From Apostichopus japonicus (Eukaryota > Echinodermata > Holothuroidea > Aspidochirotida > Stichopodidae): a stretch of 64,000 bases of DNA. Location of the stretch: contig NC_092569.1 in NCBI RefSeq assembly GCF_037975245.1, positions 25,867,168 to 25,931,167 of the forward strand, written 5' to 3'. The position numbers and the translations under genes are program-made. The notes beneath the pieces were generated by a model. That model worked only from the letters and a program-made list of their open reading frames with translations, ran no database searches and was not told where the DNA came from. Below, piece by piece: positions 10,792-23,931 of the stretch (positions are counted from its first letter, which is position 1; each line of letters starts with the position of its first letter).

Positions 10792-13700
10792 CTAGAACGT
10801 TAGATGCAGATTTGAAGGGAATAAATAAAAAAAACACTCCAACATAAGACAAACAAATCGGGTCACCATAAATATCTAGATAAGAAACGAATACAAGATG
10901 ATGGACAATCGCATTAATTATATGCCCTTGTGTATCTCTAGAACTAACACTTTATCATATTAATATTACATACAACACTTATAATTTTTGAGTCACATCA
11001 TTTCATACACACGCCCTCCCCCCGTCCCCCCCCCCCCTTCTCCCTCTTATCACTTAATTGTAGAAGATATAGAGAGTATGCGCATACGTGTGAACTTTTT
11101 GCATGCATAAAGAACTAAGGGTCAATATATCATTGTACATCACAGGCTTTACATTCTCTGCATCCAGAAACAACAGGTTGTACAATGATTTCCCGAGGTA
11201 TGGACTACTTTTTAAGTTAAACGATGTATTAAGGTATCTAAAGCCAAAGAGAAACATGGTCGGTAATGAGCCATTCAACCAAGCTAGTGTTAAACAGTTT
11301 TGATGTTCCTGCATGTTACCAAATCTACAGCATACTAAACTCAACCTTAACGTTTCAGCTCTACCTATTAGAGTAGGCCACAAAAAGAACGAAAAACACT
11401 CATTGAGAGTAGACTTAAAATGAACGCCTATTATATAACCACATTTTAATCAGACATACGCCTCGATTAATTTCGGGTTTTTTTTCTGCCTGAAGAACAA
11501 GGTATCAAGATGAAGTCGACTAAAGTTGCCACTGCTCAATCATAGTTTATATAATTATGTGCTGAATACGTCCAAACTTATAAACAAACCTGCAGTTCCA
11601 CTGTAAGTTCCCAGTTCAGACAGTCTGTAATTGTCACTTTCATCATGAATGCGGAATAAGTCATACTTCGCATAGTGTAGAGCTCCATCTTTGTTCACCA
11701 TATCGATCCGCAGTTGATAGTCGTCTTGATTGGTGAGGTAATACAACTTATCATTACCCAACCAGAACTCATGGTCCAGCTCACCAAAGCCTTCTTTATA
11801 GCTCATCCAGTTACGATTGAAGTCAACGGAACCATCCGCACGACGTTGGAATATCTTTAGAAAGAGAATTAAATAATAATTATAATAACAATAAATTAAC
11901 GATAGTGATTGAAATTGTGGTGCTGAAACCAACTTATACAAATGTCGGAAATGTCACTCCATGCTTAATTTGGCTATAGCCGGTTATCTGCTTTTACCCT
12001 TCTCTCTGCGAAGAATAAACGTAAGTTTTCAATTGACTGAAAAATATATGTCGTTGAAATGACTACGATTGGTAATACTTTGTCTTCCAATGATCACTCC
12101 ACCCGAGTCGAACTGCTTTGAGTCAACTGAGGATGTCGAAATTTGGTGAGATCTGATTTTATTACTCAAACATATTTAGATTTGACACCAGCCCCCTCCC
12201 CCACCCTTCAAAAAAAAAGACGCTCAATGATATTTGTACAGAAAAACGTTTCTCGGTAAGGAAGTCACGATAAAAATGATATGAATTTTAATAAATATAG
12301 ATCCAGATTGGGAAGAAAAAAAATTGTTGAAAGGCGACCTCTCTCTACTGAATTGATTCAGACTGCTACGATGAGATATGTTGCCAAATAGATATCCAGG
12401 AAAGCCCATTCTACATGCATTCCGTCTAGAAATGAACATATACGCCTCCTAACAAACTATTGTTCTCGAAGGATTAATGTCTAGGTCACTTAAATAAAAC
12501 AATTTGTGAAATTTACCTTTAATATCTGAGCGGGAGAACGGATGAATGAACACGCACCAAGTGATGCATTCAATCTTGGGACTCTCTTCACCGTGACCAC
12601 ACGGGGAATTATAAGGAGCAGATTTAAAAATACATACCAGAATATGTCATGGCACTAAACTTACCGTCCATCCTCCTCCGTCAGTCATATTATACATATA
12701 CAACATACCGTCTATACTATAGGATGTCATATTAGACTTACCGTCCATCCTCCTCCGTCAGTCATATTATAGATATACACTATATCGTCTATACTATAGG
12801 ATGTCATACTAGACTTACCGTCCATTCTCCTCCGTCAGTCATATTATACATATACAATATATCGTCTATACTGTAGGATGTCATACTAGACTCACCGTCC
12901 ATCCTCCTCCTTCAGTCATATTATACATATACAATATATCGTATATACTATAGGATGTCATACTAGACTTACCGTCCATCCTCCTCCGTCAGTCATATTA
13001 CAGAAGACGGTAAAGGGCACTCCAGTCCAATAACTTGGTTTGATGATATATAGTCCGTCCACTGTGAAACCAGCGTCGAAGTAATCCCAGCAGTTTGTCA
13101 TATTTGTGGGCACACAAGTCTCTCCGTTTCCTGTGTATCCTTCATTACAATAACACTTGCGCACGTCGCCGCGTATCTCACAGTTTGCATTAGAGTTACA
13201 ACTGTAAGCTTCGTTCACGAGTATATGTCCATTTGAGCACTTGTAAATTCTTGTACAGTTGGCATTAACGAGAAGTGAACCGTGATTCTAAAAAAAAAAT
13301 AAGCATTGGGATGAGTACAAATTTATAATGCATATTCATACATACAAACATACATATTGCAGAGTACATTGCAGAACCTTTGTCGGTTGGCTTGATGACA
13401 ATTTCATCACGCTTCTGGAGTTCATTCATGGTCTCTCAGTTTTGAGATAATTGTTTAAATTGAAACCTTACCAACGCATCATAATTATTGTTAGGGATGA
13501 CACAGTCCGCACCCATATTGGTAGAAATAGACGGACCTTCCTGTGCTGTGGTAGTGATCTTTGTAGTGGAAGATTCTGTTGCTGTCTTGGCGCCTGGTTT
13601 AGTGGTCAATTCTGATGGAGTAGTTCGAGTTGCGACTTCAATCAGTTGATAATTAGTCATTGTTAATGTGCCTGAAACATAAGTACATCTCATTATGGTA

Positions 13701-16159
13701 TTCGGACTTGTTTTATGATATTCAATTCAAGCAGTTTGCATAGTTTTGTAGATGATTGGAAGTAAAAGTTTAATATCTTCATTAGAACTTGTAAAATTCA
13801 ATGATGTACTAAGGCTACATATTAGCACCATTAGAATGTTAAGAAGTTAAAATCCAGGTCCACACTTTTGTGTCATTTCCTTCCATTACAAGGTATAAAT
13901 AGATGTTTTCAGACATTTCCTCCGTGAAATTGGGTCAAAAAAGTGGACGATACGAGTAAAGCCTATGTAGGTTACATTCGTGTAAAACACACGCCGATAT
14001 GGGCGGATGCAGTGATTTTAATTAAATCGTTCGCGCCATTAGGGCAACAGAAAATAAATTTCTTTCTTTCGATTGCATCAGCCTTTATTCATTAAACACA
14101 CCTGGTCAGAGTGCATTTAGATCAAGAAACATTGAATCTGCTTAGGAAGTTTGTTTTTAGAAAATTCATCAGCAAACACGTATCGTAACTTTAATTTAAA
14201 GACACAAAGCAACAGTAAAATGCTATTTCTTCTATTTTCAAGAAGAAACAGAAACTTCAGAAAGCCCTGATCACCGGCACGTTTTGATGGTACGGAAACC
14301 CTACTTTATTTTATAACTAATTTATATTTAAAGTGTGTTCGATTTTCCATGTTGGAGGTTTCCCATTATGTCCAAAAAAATCAATTCTCCACACAAAGGG
14401 ATCGTGCTTGTTGTTTATCCAAGCAAATTACTATGTAAACTTTATTTCGAAACAAAATAATAAACTGGTAAATTTATGATCATATTTTTAGAAACTTTTT
14501 AGAAATTTACATTGACTTGCAATACATTTAACATTACCTTGTGTGGTCGAAGATGGTAAGTGTTTCTCTCTAGTGTTGGTGCATCGGAAGTAACCATAAA
14601 CTTCATCTGTAAACGAGCATTAATAAAACAATTTTTGTAAACAAATAATGACACACACACAAATCCAAATTTATGTTGAAATCCAGGGTAAATGGTCGAA
14701 GAGGTAATATTAATAAATATATATATGTATAGATATATACATACATATATATTTATTTACATATATATGGCCTTCATGTTAATGTCATTCCATTGTTGTA
14801 TGAACTCTGACCACTCGCCTGAAACATGTTCCTGTAAACTCTATGTACACAATAGGATATACTTGGATGATATTCTACGCCATTTGTAATTGATAACATG
14901 TCATTTAATGTCTTATAATTCGCATTGAGTGCTGTTTTGCATCTTAGTCACTGACCTAGTGGCTTGTCTATTGGAATACAGTGTCCTGTCACTTTAATTA
15001 ATTAATCTCATGAAGCTTTTCAAATGGTTTATTTCTTAAAAATTAGAAAGTGTTATGAAGAACAACATAGACTACTATATATGATTTCGAATGGTCTGCA
15101 CGACATCGACATTTTATTTCCTTTCACCCTCTTAAGCTTTTTCAATACGGGAACGTAAAAAAAACGGTAACGTTGATTTTGTTCTACAACAGTGTAGCTT
15201 AGCATCCCTGCATATAATGGTTACAATGCATAGTTTTGTTTATTAAATCAACTCACTAGATAACATGGGATTTACATGGCCACAGGATAGAAGACCAACC
15301 CGTTCTCTTGAAATAGACAAATGTGACGTATTCCCTGAAACCTAGACAAATTTTCTCACTATTTGATAAAAGAAATTAAATTATTAATGCTCTTTGGAGT
15401 CACATATTCATTTGCCTATTTCAGACTCACGATTTCACTCACTCACTATGAGTGTATACTGCTTCATGACATCCAACAAAATCCTTGTTCAAAATCTCCA
15501 CAGAGAATAGTTGTCTCCTACGCGACAGCATAGTAAATTACATGTTAAATGATAACAGATTTATGAACGTGTTTTCATGATGTTACATAATACACCGTGT
15601 CATAATAAATACATTATTTGGAAACATCGTCTTTCTTTCTTTAATGCTCCTCGGATTTTTTTTTTGTTATACTTTTAAACGCATAACCCAGTATATCATA
15701 ATTTTGAAAATTAAAGGGATAGATAATCAGTTTTGTTTAAATGAACAATGGTGACAATATTGATATCTTCCATTTAGCTCTTCGCAACCTTTTTAGATCA
15801 CGACTCAAAATAAAAATGAAATAAAAAGTCGACATTGGGCTGCAACCCATCGATCAGCCCGTGACGCCATTCCACTCCAGCCCCCCCCCTACCTCCACCA
15901 CCACCAAATTTATCACTACAATTCCACTGAAATTTATATGGTTGCCAATGTGATGGTTGACATTGTATGTTTCATTGCCACCCGTTTTTCGTTCTAATTG
16001 ATTATTGTCACTGAGGACATTTTGATCCTAAGCAGATTGCACTTTAATTTGTAGTTCTCGTGAATTTGTTAGATAAAATATAACCTTACCTGCCGTCAAA
16101 ATAACAGTTGTAAGATTAAACAGCAAAGTAGCGATGAACGTAGATTTCAGAATCTTCAT
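10547..16159 (-). CDS. FREP1: secreted fibrinogen-related protein (EGF + fibrinogen C-terminal domain)
   Basis: Six coding exons on the minus strand: 16159-16090, 14606-14538, 13671-13472, 13287-12973, 11854-11590 and 10791-10547. All have GT/AG junctions and compatible phases, giving 387 aa. Residues 1-23 form a signal peptide (starts MKILKSTFIATLLF). Residues ~46-113 are a Ser/Thr-rich mucin-like stalk. Residues ~124-171 hold an EGF-like Cys pattern ending CYCNEGYTGNGETC. Residues ~178-387 are a full fibrinogen-like domain: NMTDGGGWT, the FQRR.DGSVDF block, the calcium-site loop DRDNDAGSNRNC and the GGWWFNDC...SNLNG signature, ending YTEMKIRPV. Such proteins (ficolin, tachylectin and mollusc/echinoderm FREPs) are secreted lectins that bind acetylated or other glycans in innate immunity; that role is inferred here. 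The 76-bp array beside exon 4 is odd. Confidence 0.9.
11590..11854 (-). CDS. FREP1 exon 5, middle of fibrinogen domain
   Basis: 265 bases, phase 0 in and 1 out. It encodes IFQRRADGSVDFNRNWMSYK through LTNQDDYQLRIDM to YRLSELGTYSGTAG, the family's conserved central block. Acceptor TCTAAAG, donor GCAG|GTTTGT. Confidence 0.9.
12660..12998 (-). repeat. 76-bp tandem array of exon-4 end plus 5' splice site, ~4.5 copies
   Basis: Plus-strand units begin with ACTTACCGTCCATCCTCCTC near 12660, 12736, 12812, 12888 and 12964. The last is the true end of FREP1 exon 4. Each unit repeats the coding sequence for MTDGGGWT followed by a potential donor: GGTAAGT in copies 1-3, GGTGAGT in copy 4. The remaining ~45 bp of each unit is AT-rich. 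Copies differ by only a few bases, so the expansion is recent or homogenised. The intronic copies lack an obvious acceptor with a pyrimidine tract, so they look like decoy donors and not extra exons. Confidence 0.88.
12973..13287 (-). CDS. FREP1 exon 4, EGF-like module and start of fibrinogen domain
   Basis: 315 bases, phase 0-0. It encodes the EGF-like Cys cluster, then TNCWDYFDAGFTVDGLYIIK and FTVFCNMTDGGGWT, with both conserved Cys of the N-terminal fibrinogen subdomain. The acceptor follows a T-run (TTTTTTTAG) and the donor is GGATGGACG|GTAAGT. The final 24 bases plus this donor recur four more times in the downstream intron (12660-12972). Confidence 0.9.
13472..13671 (-). CDS. FREP1 exon 3, Ser/Thr-rich stalk
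   Basis: 200 bases, phase 1 in and 0 out. It encodes a Thr/Ser-rich segment including ATRTTPSELTTKPGAKTATE and ending with NNNYDAL. The composition suggests an O-glycosylated spacer between leader and lectin domains. Acceptor TTTCAG, donor TTG|GTAAGG. Confidence 0.8.
14538..14606 (-). CDS. FREP1 exon 2, short stalk exon
   Basis: 69 bases, phase 1 in and out. It encodes DEVYGYFRCTNTREKHLPSS and then TTQ. The acceptor is TTTACAG and the donor AAG|GTAATG. A symmetric exon, so skipping it would keep the frame. Confidence 0.75.
16090..16159 (-). CDS. FREP1 exon 1, signal peptide
   Basis: Begins at the ATG (16159-16157) and encodes a basic then hydrophobic leader ending VILTA. The donor is GCAG|GTAAGG, phase 1. 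This is the first in-frame ATG before a clear leader, and the next exon joins in phase. Confidence 0.85.
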
Positions 16160-19100
16160 GTTCCTATTACTTGTGTAAATGTTCAGCAATACAATATAGG
16201 AAACAACTTCGATTGATCAAATATGCTTGAATAAGTCCTCTCTCCTTTTTCATAAAATGAATCCGCTCAAGCTGAAAGTTGTGACGGTTTTCATAGCCAT
16301 AGACAAATTCACGCTCATTATAAGTTTCAGGGCGTGGTTATTAAGTATCCGTCTAAAAAAAGTTCTTATTGAATGACGTTTCGTTGCTTTTGCATCCAAT
16401 CAAATCACGATTAAAAGTGACATTGATTTGATTTCAAAAAGGTTTCTCTGCGTTCAGTTTAGGTAACTGGAATTTGCGTGACACAAAAGCACTACTATAT
16501 TGATAAAATCACAAACAACAATAATATTTTAAGCATGTTCAATATTCGTCAACATACGAAATTGTAAAGTTACTTAAGTATTACAGTTATGTTGAAAGTA
16601 ACGGCATTATTCAACATACTTCAAATGTGAGAGTCGTTGTAGCTAGCCTCAAACGTAAACAATGAGAGCTTGATTTTACAAGTCAGACTAAGGCTACACG
16701 TATAGTAAGCTAAATCGTATAAATGCTTTTAAGTTGGTTTAAGGTAAAATCGATAATATCGTTATTGCTTTCCACCGAACATAATAGCAGTCAGACTCTC
16801 AAATCTGATTGCTTTAATACTTTGGTGTGCCTTGTAAAGATCAAGTTGGATTACTTGGAGTTTTGACGCATCAAGTTGTTTTATATGTGTTGTTTTATAA
16901 AACAGTAAGGGTTGCCATGTGAAATGAGGATCACCAGTTGTAGAAGCTTTGTTATGTTGTGACAAGGATAAGACGAAATATCATTCCAAACTTTCCTTTC
17001 AATATTACGATCGATAAAATATATATTCAGAAACCATATGATCTTGTGAAGTTAATTCTTCTGTAGTTCAAAGGTACAAATGTGTTTGTTTCATATTAAA
17101 AAATACTGTGCTGCATTAAATACGGTATTTCTCTTAGTTTGTAAGAGTAAGCCGGCTACGTCAGACATTGGATTGTGAAGTTAAAAGATAGATTAAAGTA
17201 TATTTTATGTGAAATTCATTCCATTAATTTATTTTTGGAAAACATTTTCGAGCATTTATATTAAACTAAGAAATATGTTTGCGTTGGTTTCGGTAATTTT
17301 TTCAATACTGCATATTTCATGTTAACATTTTTTATTTTAGCTCGATTCAACAGGTGATCAATACATTTTTCGACTTCTTCTTTTTTTTTTGACATTAGAA
17401 TTATATACATATTAAGTTCATTCACAATGTAATGCGAGTAGAATAGAACTGTCAATTACATTTGCTGCTGATGAACAGATTATAATGGTTATTATATTGG
17501 TCTTGACCAATTGTAATCTTATGTTTATTAACGCGTTTCTCAAGAAATATGCCTGAACCCCAAAGACCACGGTTGTTTATGAACGTTAATTCATGTGTAC
17601 GAATTCGGTAATACAGAATATAAAAGTCAGTCACGTCAGTCTAGTCACGAATACTGTACCTTATATTGTATGAGCTTTGTACAGTTGTGCTATTATAATC
17701 TCACTCGAAATGGAAATATATGAAAATGACAATGTAAATACAATTATGGCGGATTAATATAAAGGAAACGTCATAATTCAGTATGGTGGAATCGATATTG
17801 TTTTGAGCGTTGACTTTTTATGAAACAACTTGCGAATTGATGTTGCTATAACAACATATTTGTTGTATTTATATTAATTTTCTATTTGGCTATACGCCAA
17901 AAGTCGTCGAGGGTTTTTTCTTTTATAAACAATACCAATTGTTCCTTAAAATCCAGGAACGCAAAGTAAAGCATTATATTTATAGTCACAGTGCCCTTCG
18001 TGTACTACACTGTTCACGCAGATTAAATCTTAGAAGCTCTCTACGTCAGTTATTGTTATTCGAAATGAAACGCATGGTCATCACATCCACGATCGTGCAT
18101 ATACGTGATGAGTGCGGCCGGTTAAAAATCAATCTTGCGTTCTTTTCGAGAGCCATTCCTACAGTACGTGCCTAGAATCTTGATGTTGCGCACTTGTGAC
18201 TAATGAAATCAGAAGAAATGATATGAACATTTCGCTAAAAGTAACTGAAGTAGCGCAAATTATCCATGGCGTTCACATTATCGTACTTTCATTTAGGAAG
18301 CGGAATCTCAAGGAGGCGCCCCCCCCCCCCACCACCCTTCTTCACAGGATGTGGTTCTGAATTTGGCACCAGTTAACTTAATTAAAATTAAACTATTTTG
18401 TGAACATATGTCCATAACTACTAAACAACTTGTATGAGTCACATGGATGTAAAAACAACATGGCTAGCAGCTTACCTACCGGGCTTAGCACCATATATGT
18501 GTGTGTCCGAAAACTCCTCGGCAATATGTCATTATCTCAAAAACACTCAATAGTATCTTTAAACCCAGTGGAAAAGTTCTATTTTTGCATCTAGGGAGGG
18601 GGGGGGGGTTGAGCGGATGAGAATAAAGCATTTATATTTACTAATTTCACAACACAATGTTTGATCTACTTTTATGGTATACACGAGCCATTAAGAGCCT
18701 GATGGGCCTAGCGCGCTGAGTCAGTCACTAAACCTGAAGTGTGGTGGGGAAATGCGATATTGTTTCCCCCATCCTTGGGAAAGCGGGGACGTGTCTCCCT
18801 GCAACACCCTCCCCCACCACCCCCCCCCCTCTCGTGATGACGCCCTTGCGTTTATGATACATTCTAATGTACAAATCATGTAATACTATCCGTGTACTGT
18901 ACAGGTTGTGTTTCACGAGGCAAGATGTTTTTCCCATTTATCTTCATAGTAAAAGCATTTTTCTATTCAATAATACTGTAACTAAACTACCCTAGTATCT
19001 TTGAATTCAAAGCTATATGTGGCGTTGTATATACTGTCGCAAAGATAGTGAATTTCTTTCATTCGTTATGCAAAATATGGGTCTTTGGCTTATCTTTAGT

Positions 19101-19703
19101 CCATAACTTGGATCGTGCTTGACGAAGTTTTATATTCATTGACATACGGGACAAAAACACAGCGATGTACAAAACTTGAACCAGCGTAACGTTAACGTTT
19201 ACTTTGTAAAACCGTCTTTAGTGTTCCTCTTCTTTTGCCGGTCTTATAACTAGCAGTCTTTGAGCAGAGCATTTTGCCTATTTCTTTACGCTGTGTCTGA
19301 AAACGTATGCTATCTTCATTAATAGAAAACCTCCCTGGTTCACATGAGTTGCACAATTATTTAGTGTAAAATGTGTGTACAAGCACTACATGATTGTGAT
19401 TTGACCTAAGGTCGCGGAAAACTCTTGATTTCTGATTAACAGATTTGTCTAAGCTTGTAAAATTGCAATTCTTACAGAGGATTCCTAGTCCTATGACGTA
19501 GTAGCAACCCCGCACCTGGTCTTTTGTTCTCAGCGCCGAGCTCTCCGGTCTCCGGAAGTCTTGTGACAGCTGTCCAGTGGCGGAGTTCTTTGAAGCATCA
19601 ATTTCTCACGCGCTTGATCTTGTGCCAAATATTAGAGTCGCAACTGAAAGTTATTTTCATCTCCAGTTCTTGACACTACTTGACAATATATCATGATAAA
19701 ACA
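16160..19703. other. Intergenic, upstream of FREP1
   Basis: Must contain the FREP1 promoter and any 5' UTR exon, but no decisive core promoter was found; on the minus strand CTTATAATG near 16318-16326 is a weak TATA-like candidate. Short open frames at 16762-16965, 17261-17634 (minus) and 17939-18175 (plus) are not recognised. G/C homopolymers lie at about 18317-18330, 18596-18609 and 18818-18830. Confidence 0.45.
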
Positions 19704-21800
19704 CAGGGGCGTATCCAGGATTTTCCAATAGGGGGCGTCAGGCATGAGTGATCGCCGTCCTGGGGGATGGGTCTAAGGGGAGGGGGTGGAAAATTTTTGC
19801 TTTCGAAGAAGGGCTGAAATGCAAAATGGTGTCATATGCATGGGCGGCGATCCGTACTTCCGAGTGGGGGGGGGGGATATGACCTTGCTGACTATATAAG
19901 CGTAGCGCCACCATGAGTTGGCGCGAAGCGTACAAGAAAATTTTGGGATTAACAAACCCTCTAGATGGCCGGAAACGGCACTTCCCGAGGTTTCCAAGCG
20001 GCATATACCCAACTTTAAAATAGGGATGTCATGTCCGAAATATCTCATAATCAGGATCCAAAATACCATTTTTTTTAATTTCGGGTGTTATTGTAATATT
20101 GTGACGAGCCCGGCTCCTCCGATAGTAATACTATATCGGGACTCGCGATAGAAAGGTACTGGGGTTATCTTGATGCCGTATTTATGCTTCTTCAGGAGAT
20201 GTCTCGAACGGGAGAAAACAATGAGTTCACAGAAAAACAATTTGACGAGATAGGATTTGATTAATGATTCGGTATAATTTCTTCTCTGTCGATTCTCTTT
20301 ACAAATAAAACTAAATTACAATGATTTGACTTGACTTGACTCCGTCAATTAAACAATTAGGAGGAGTGATGAAATGGTAACGAAGCAATGACGAAGCGAC
20401 GAACTGATGACGGAGTCACGAACTTATGACGGAGTGATAAATTTGCGACGGAGTGAAGAATTGCGACAACATGCCGCCTTTTATACCATACTTCTATAAA
20501 ATCCCTCTGCGCACAATCAGTAGGCAGCCAATAACCTGACCATCCTGTATTAACTTAACGATATAAAAATAAGTGCGCTGGCACTGATCTGCCCTGATTG
20601 GGTGGGAGTTTAGAAGTCCATCCCCTTTCTATGGAAACTTCCATACCACGTGAGAGAACCTTCTCGAATGTTCCACAGACATAATGGAATCTATTTTGGG
20701 AAAAGGCCCTGTACCAAGATTCAATAAGGTAGTTAAAACTTCTCGTGGGAAAACTGAATCCATGAACTAGATAAATATATAAGGGGCCCGTAAGGTGTCT
20801 CGATGGAGTTTTTCGGTAACATCAAAGAGGCAGTATTACTATTTCATAACATTATTTTGGGAAAATTGCCCCTGTCAATCTTGTTTCAGGCGCAACGTTA
20901 GAATGTTCGAGAGCTCTTTTATATTATTCGATGAAGAAAATGGCCTCATTCAGGCTACTATAGGCCTATACACATGCAATACACAATTACACATAGTTAC
21001 ATTCCTAGGTACCGATTGCTAGGGCATCCAGGTGAAACGTGTATTAAGCATTACCCTGGTAACATGAGATTCTCAGCTGTTCGAGGGAACATGTACGTGT
21101 GTAGGCCTACTATAGGGCCTATATGAATACTATGAGGGTGCATATATGTACTATATCAATACCGTGGGCGCAATAATACATTTTGTTGTTACAGGGCCAA
21201 TGAAGCCTACAGTCAACTATTCTTGCTTCATAAAGACGCTTCATTTGAAAAATTCGCACTGCGTTTATGGTAGGCGAGAAATGAAGCTAAAAATGAGCCG
21301 TACATTAACGATGATGCATAAATGTAGGCATGAAAATATTCTTATCCCTGGCATTTGGTGGGGTGGATATGGTGTATTACATCCCCTCCACCCATTTTCA
21401 TGGGGGGATATATCCCCCCTTCCCCCCCCCCCATGATCGCCGCCCATGGCCATATGTGATCCATTTTTCGACCTTAATAATAAGCAACGTTTCCAGTAAA
21501 TATGCACACAAAATGCACAATTTAGTATGGCTGGCATGTCACTTAGTGTTTATAGTGATAATACAAACACAATTACCATCTATGTTTCTAAAACTATTAT
21601 GCCGCCGAACTTCGCCAGAACCTTTTTTTGGCAAACAAAAAATAAAGCATACGGGAGGGGGGGGGGGGTTGAGCGATCACCGACATCTCACTTAAAGGTC
21701 GTCATCAATTTTTTTTTTTTTTTTGCTAAACTTTTTTTTTTGGTGACGGCCAATAGGGGGCGCGCGCCTGTTGCACCCCCCCCCCCTGGATACGCCCCTG
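19704..21800. mobile_element. Transposon A: non-autonomous DNA transposon, TIR CAGGGGCGTATCCAGG
   Basis: The left end CAGGGGCGTATCCAGG and the right end CCTGGATACGCCCCTG are perfect 16-bp inverted repeats. AAACA flanks both ends (19699-19703 and 21801-21805) as a 5-bp target duplication. Subterminal sequence is also inverted: GGGCGGCGATC near the left end and GATCGCCGCCC near the right. There is no transposase open frame. A block with AGCGCCACCATGAGTTGGCG followed by CGAAGCGTACAAG (19903-19937) is shared with transposon B and with 62198-62453. CAGGGGC termini resemble hAT, but 5 bp is short for canonical hAT duplications. The middle (about 20100-21300) may contain a nested insertion. Confidence 0.8.
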
Positions 21801-23856
21801 AAACAGCTAGTATACGCTACGTTATTTTATATCATTTTATGACCAAATTTGCTACTTTTCTAATTTGCTAATAATCATCGTGTTTAACTGTTCATAGATA
21901 TATTGTAAAATTCTTAAATTATATGTTTCATGAATCTCACGAATTGCTAGCTATGTAGTATTGTACTGATGGGGTTTACACTAAGTTAGTTATCATTTGG
22001 TGTCATTAGATGATAAGAATTTTCAAGTTATTAATATTAAAATATTGCTATGAAACTATTCATGTACTTTTGTAACGAAAATGAGCATCGCGCTGCTGTA
22101 AATAACTCTATTTCTGTCAGTCAACAATAAGAATCACCATAGTAAGCTACATTAAATTAACGCGACCATAGTTTTTTTTTCAAAATCAATCGACATTATT
22201 TTAATGTTGACCCATAATATTCATGCAGACATGCAGAGGACCATACCTAGTAAACCATTTAAAGGAAGGGGTGGAATTGTGAGGACATCACAGTGTTTGG
22301 TAATACTATATTTAATTGCAAAACACTTTCACTTTGTTGGCGTGTGTAGTTAAATAAGGTGCACACCCCAAGCAGTGTGGTATAGGTCGTATGTCGTAAA
22401 CCATTGTCCTTTTCGACTGTGTATGGGGTCGGGGATTTGTTCAGCTTTCCCCATCCACATCAGAGACAGAATATTATAAAGAAAAATTCGTGAAATGGAC
22501 TACAGTTTATAAATATAGAACAACTAATGATGCACGGAGCACTAAATTTCCTAATAATTCATCTTTCTTTTAATACACAACGTAATGTTTATGCTTCCGA
22601 GTATAACAACTGAGATCCAGTATGCATTTTCTAGCATAGTTGAGAAGCTAGAGCACGACAATAATGAGATAATCAAACCGTACACAAAAATCAAACATTA
22701 CAGCGTACACACACATCTTACTACATAATAGTGGACCATTTAATGTGTGTGGACTGTCTTTCCAATTTGTCAAAACTGAAATCAAAATTGCAGCACATAT
22801 GGAACCATTATTACATTGAAACATCATGAAATCATATCGGATGGCGTCAGTGACTGTTTAAGATATAATTATGAGCAGTATCCGCGACATCACCCAGTAA
22901 GCCGAGAGGAATGTAAATAGTTTTCTTAGCCTGCAGTCACTGTCAGAACAAAATATTCACTATAAATCATGTATGTCGATGATCGAAATAATTACTTACC
23001 TTTCATTAAGATGAAGAGTATATTTTATTACAGTCAAATCTGAGGATAGTTGTATTATTTTCAAAGCTTATACAATGTTTTTTTTTAATTGGACAGAAAA
23101 ACAAAAGTGTAGTCAATGTACGGCATTAAGATATATCCTTTAGTTTATGCAAGAGAAAAATTTGATAATAACTTTATTTACCATCAGAAAATCTTACATT
23201 TACCTCCAACCAGCCAACATAAGCTCCACCTAATCATACATATTTGAAAAACGTCAGCACTTTGTATCATACGATTAGTAAAAATTGAAACAGAATCAAT
23301 CGAAAGAACATTATCAGAAAAGGAAATCACGTCATATACTCTTAAATATTTTAAGCTTATATCTTTGCAATAATTATCCGCTAATGTCAATTAAAAACCA
23401 TAAAGGGTAGGTGTGATACTTTAGACAACGCTTGTAAAAATTCCATGTTTGACAGATAAAATGCTACATGAGATGGTATGGGACACTCCATGTAGCATTA
23501 TCCCAAAACTCCTGTGATTGGAAAACTTTTAGGCTACGGTGCATTGTATTTTTTGCCCCACGATAAAGTATACTAATTCGTGCGTTCAATATCTTCAACC
23601 GTACAACACATCACAAGTTGGCAGTACCTGTCTCCAGGTGATAATTCTTTTTACCACCGAAGGGTATAGGTAACATCAAACAATGCAGAAAATGGACTAA
23701 GTTCTCCTCTCATTCATGTTTTCTTTTTGTTACATGACCTTCTTCCTCTACCGTAAATAATTACTTTGGTTCTTTCCCAAATCTTGTTTGTAGATTCACA
23801 GAATTCAGTCAGTTGGCATTAGAGGAACAACACGAGAAGAACACATAAACCTCAGA
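21801..23856. other. Intergenic, upstream of FREP2
   Basis: AT-rich; the FREP2 promoter and 5' UTR should lie at its right end. No TATA box or further exon could be assigned. An open frame on the minus strand at 23184-23390 is unrecognised. Confidence 0.45.
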
Positions 23857-23931
23857 ATGGAATCCCGAAGTTTGAAGCAGACGCTTGCAATATTCTTCTG
23901 GATGGCAACTTTTCTATTTTTGCAGTCAACG
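23857..23931 (+). CDS. FREP2 exon 1, signal peptide
   Basis: 75 bases from ATG (23857-23859) to ACG|GTAAGT, phase 0. It encodes MESRSLKQTLAIFFWMATFL and then FLQST. The hydrophobic core continues into exon 2 (FAQQDD), giving a normal-looking cleavage site. Confidence 0.8.

Noticed and set aside
11054-11383. 109-codon minus-strand open frame in a FREP1 intron
   Set aside because: No domain, and it lies between exons 5 and 6 whose phases already join perfectly.
12660-12960. Extra coding micro-exons in the FREP1 array
   Set aside because: No convincing acceptor with a pyrimidine tract precedes the repeated MTDGGGWT segments, and including one would repeat the motif and disturb the fold.
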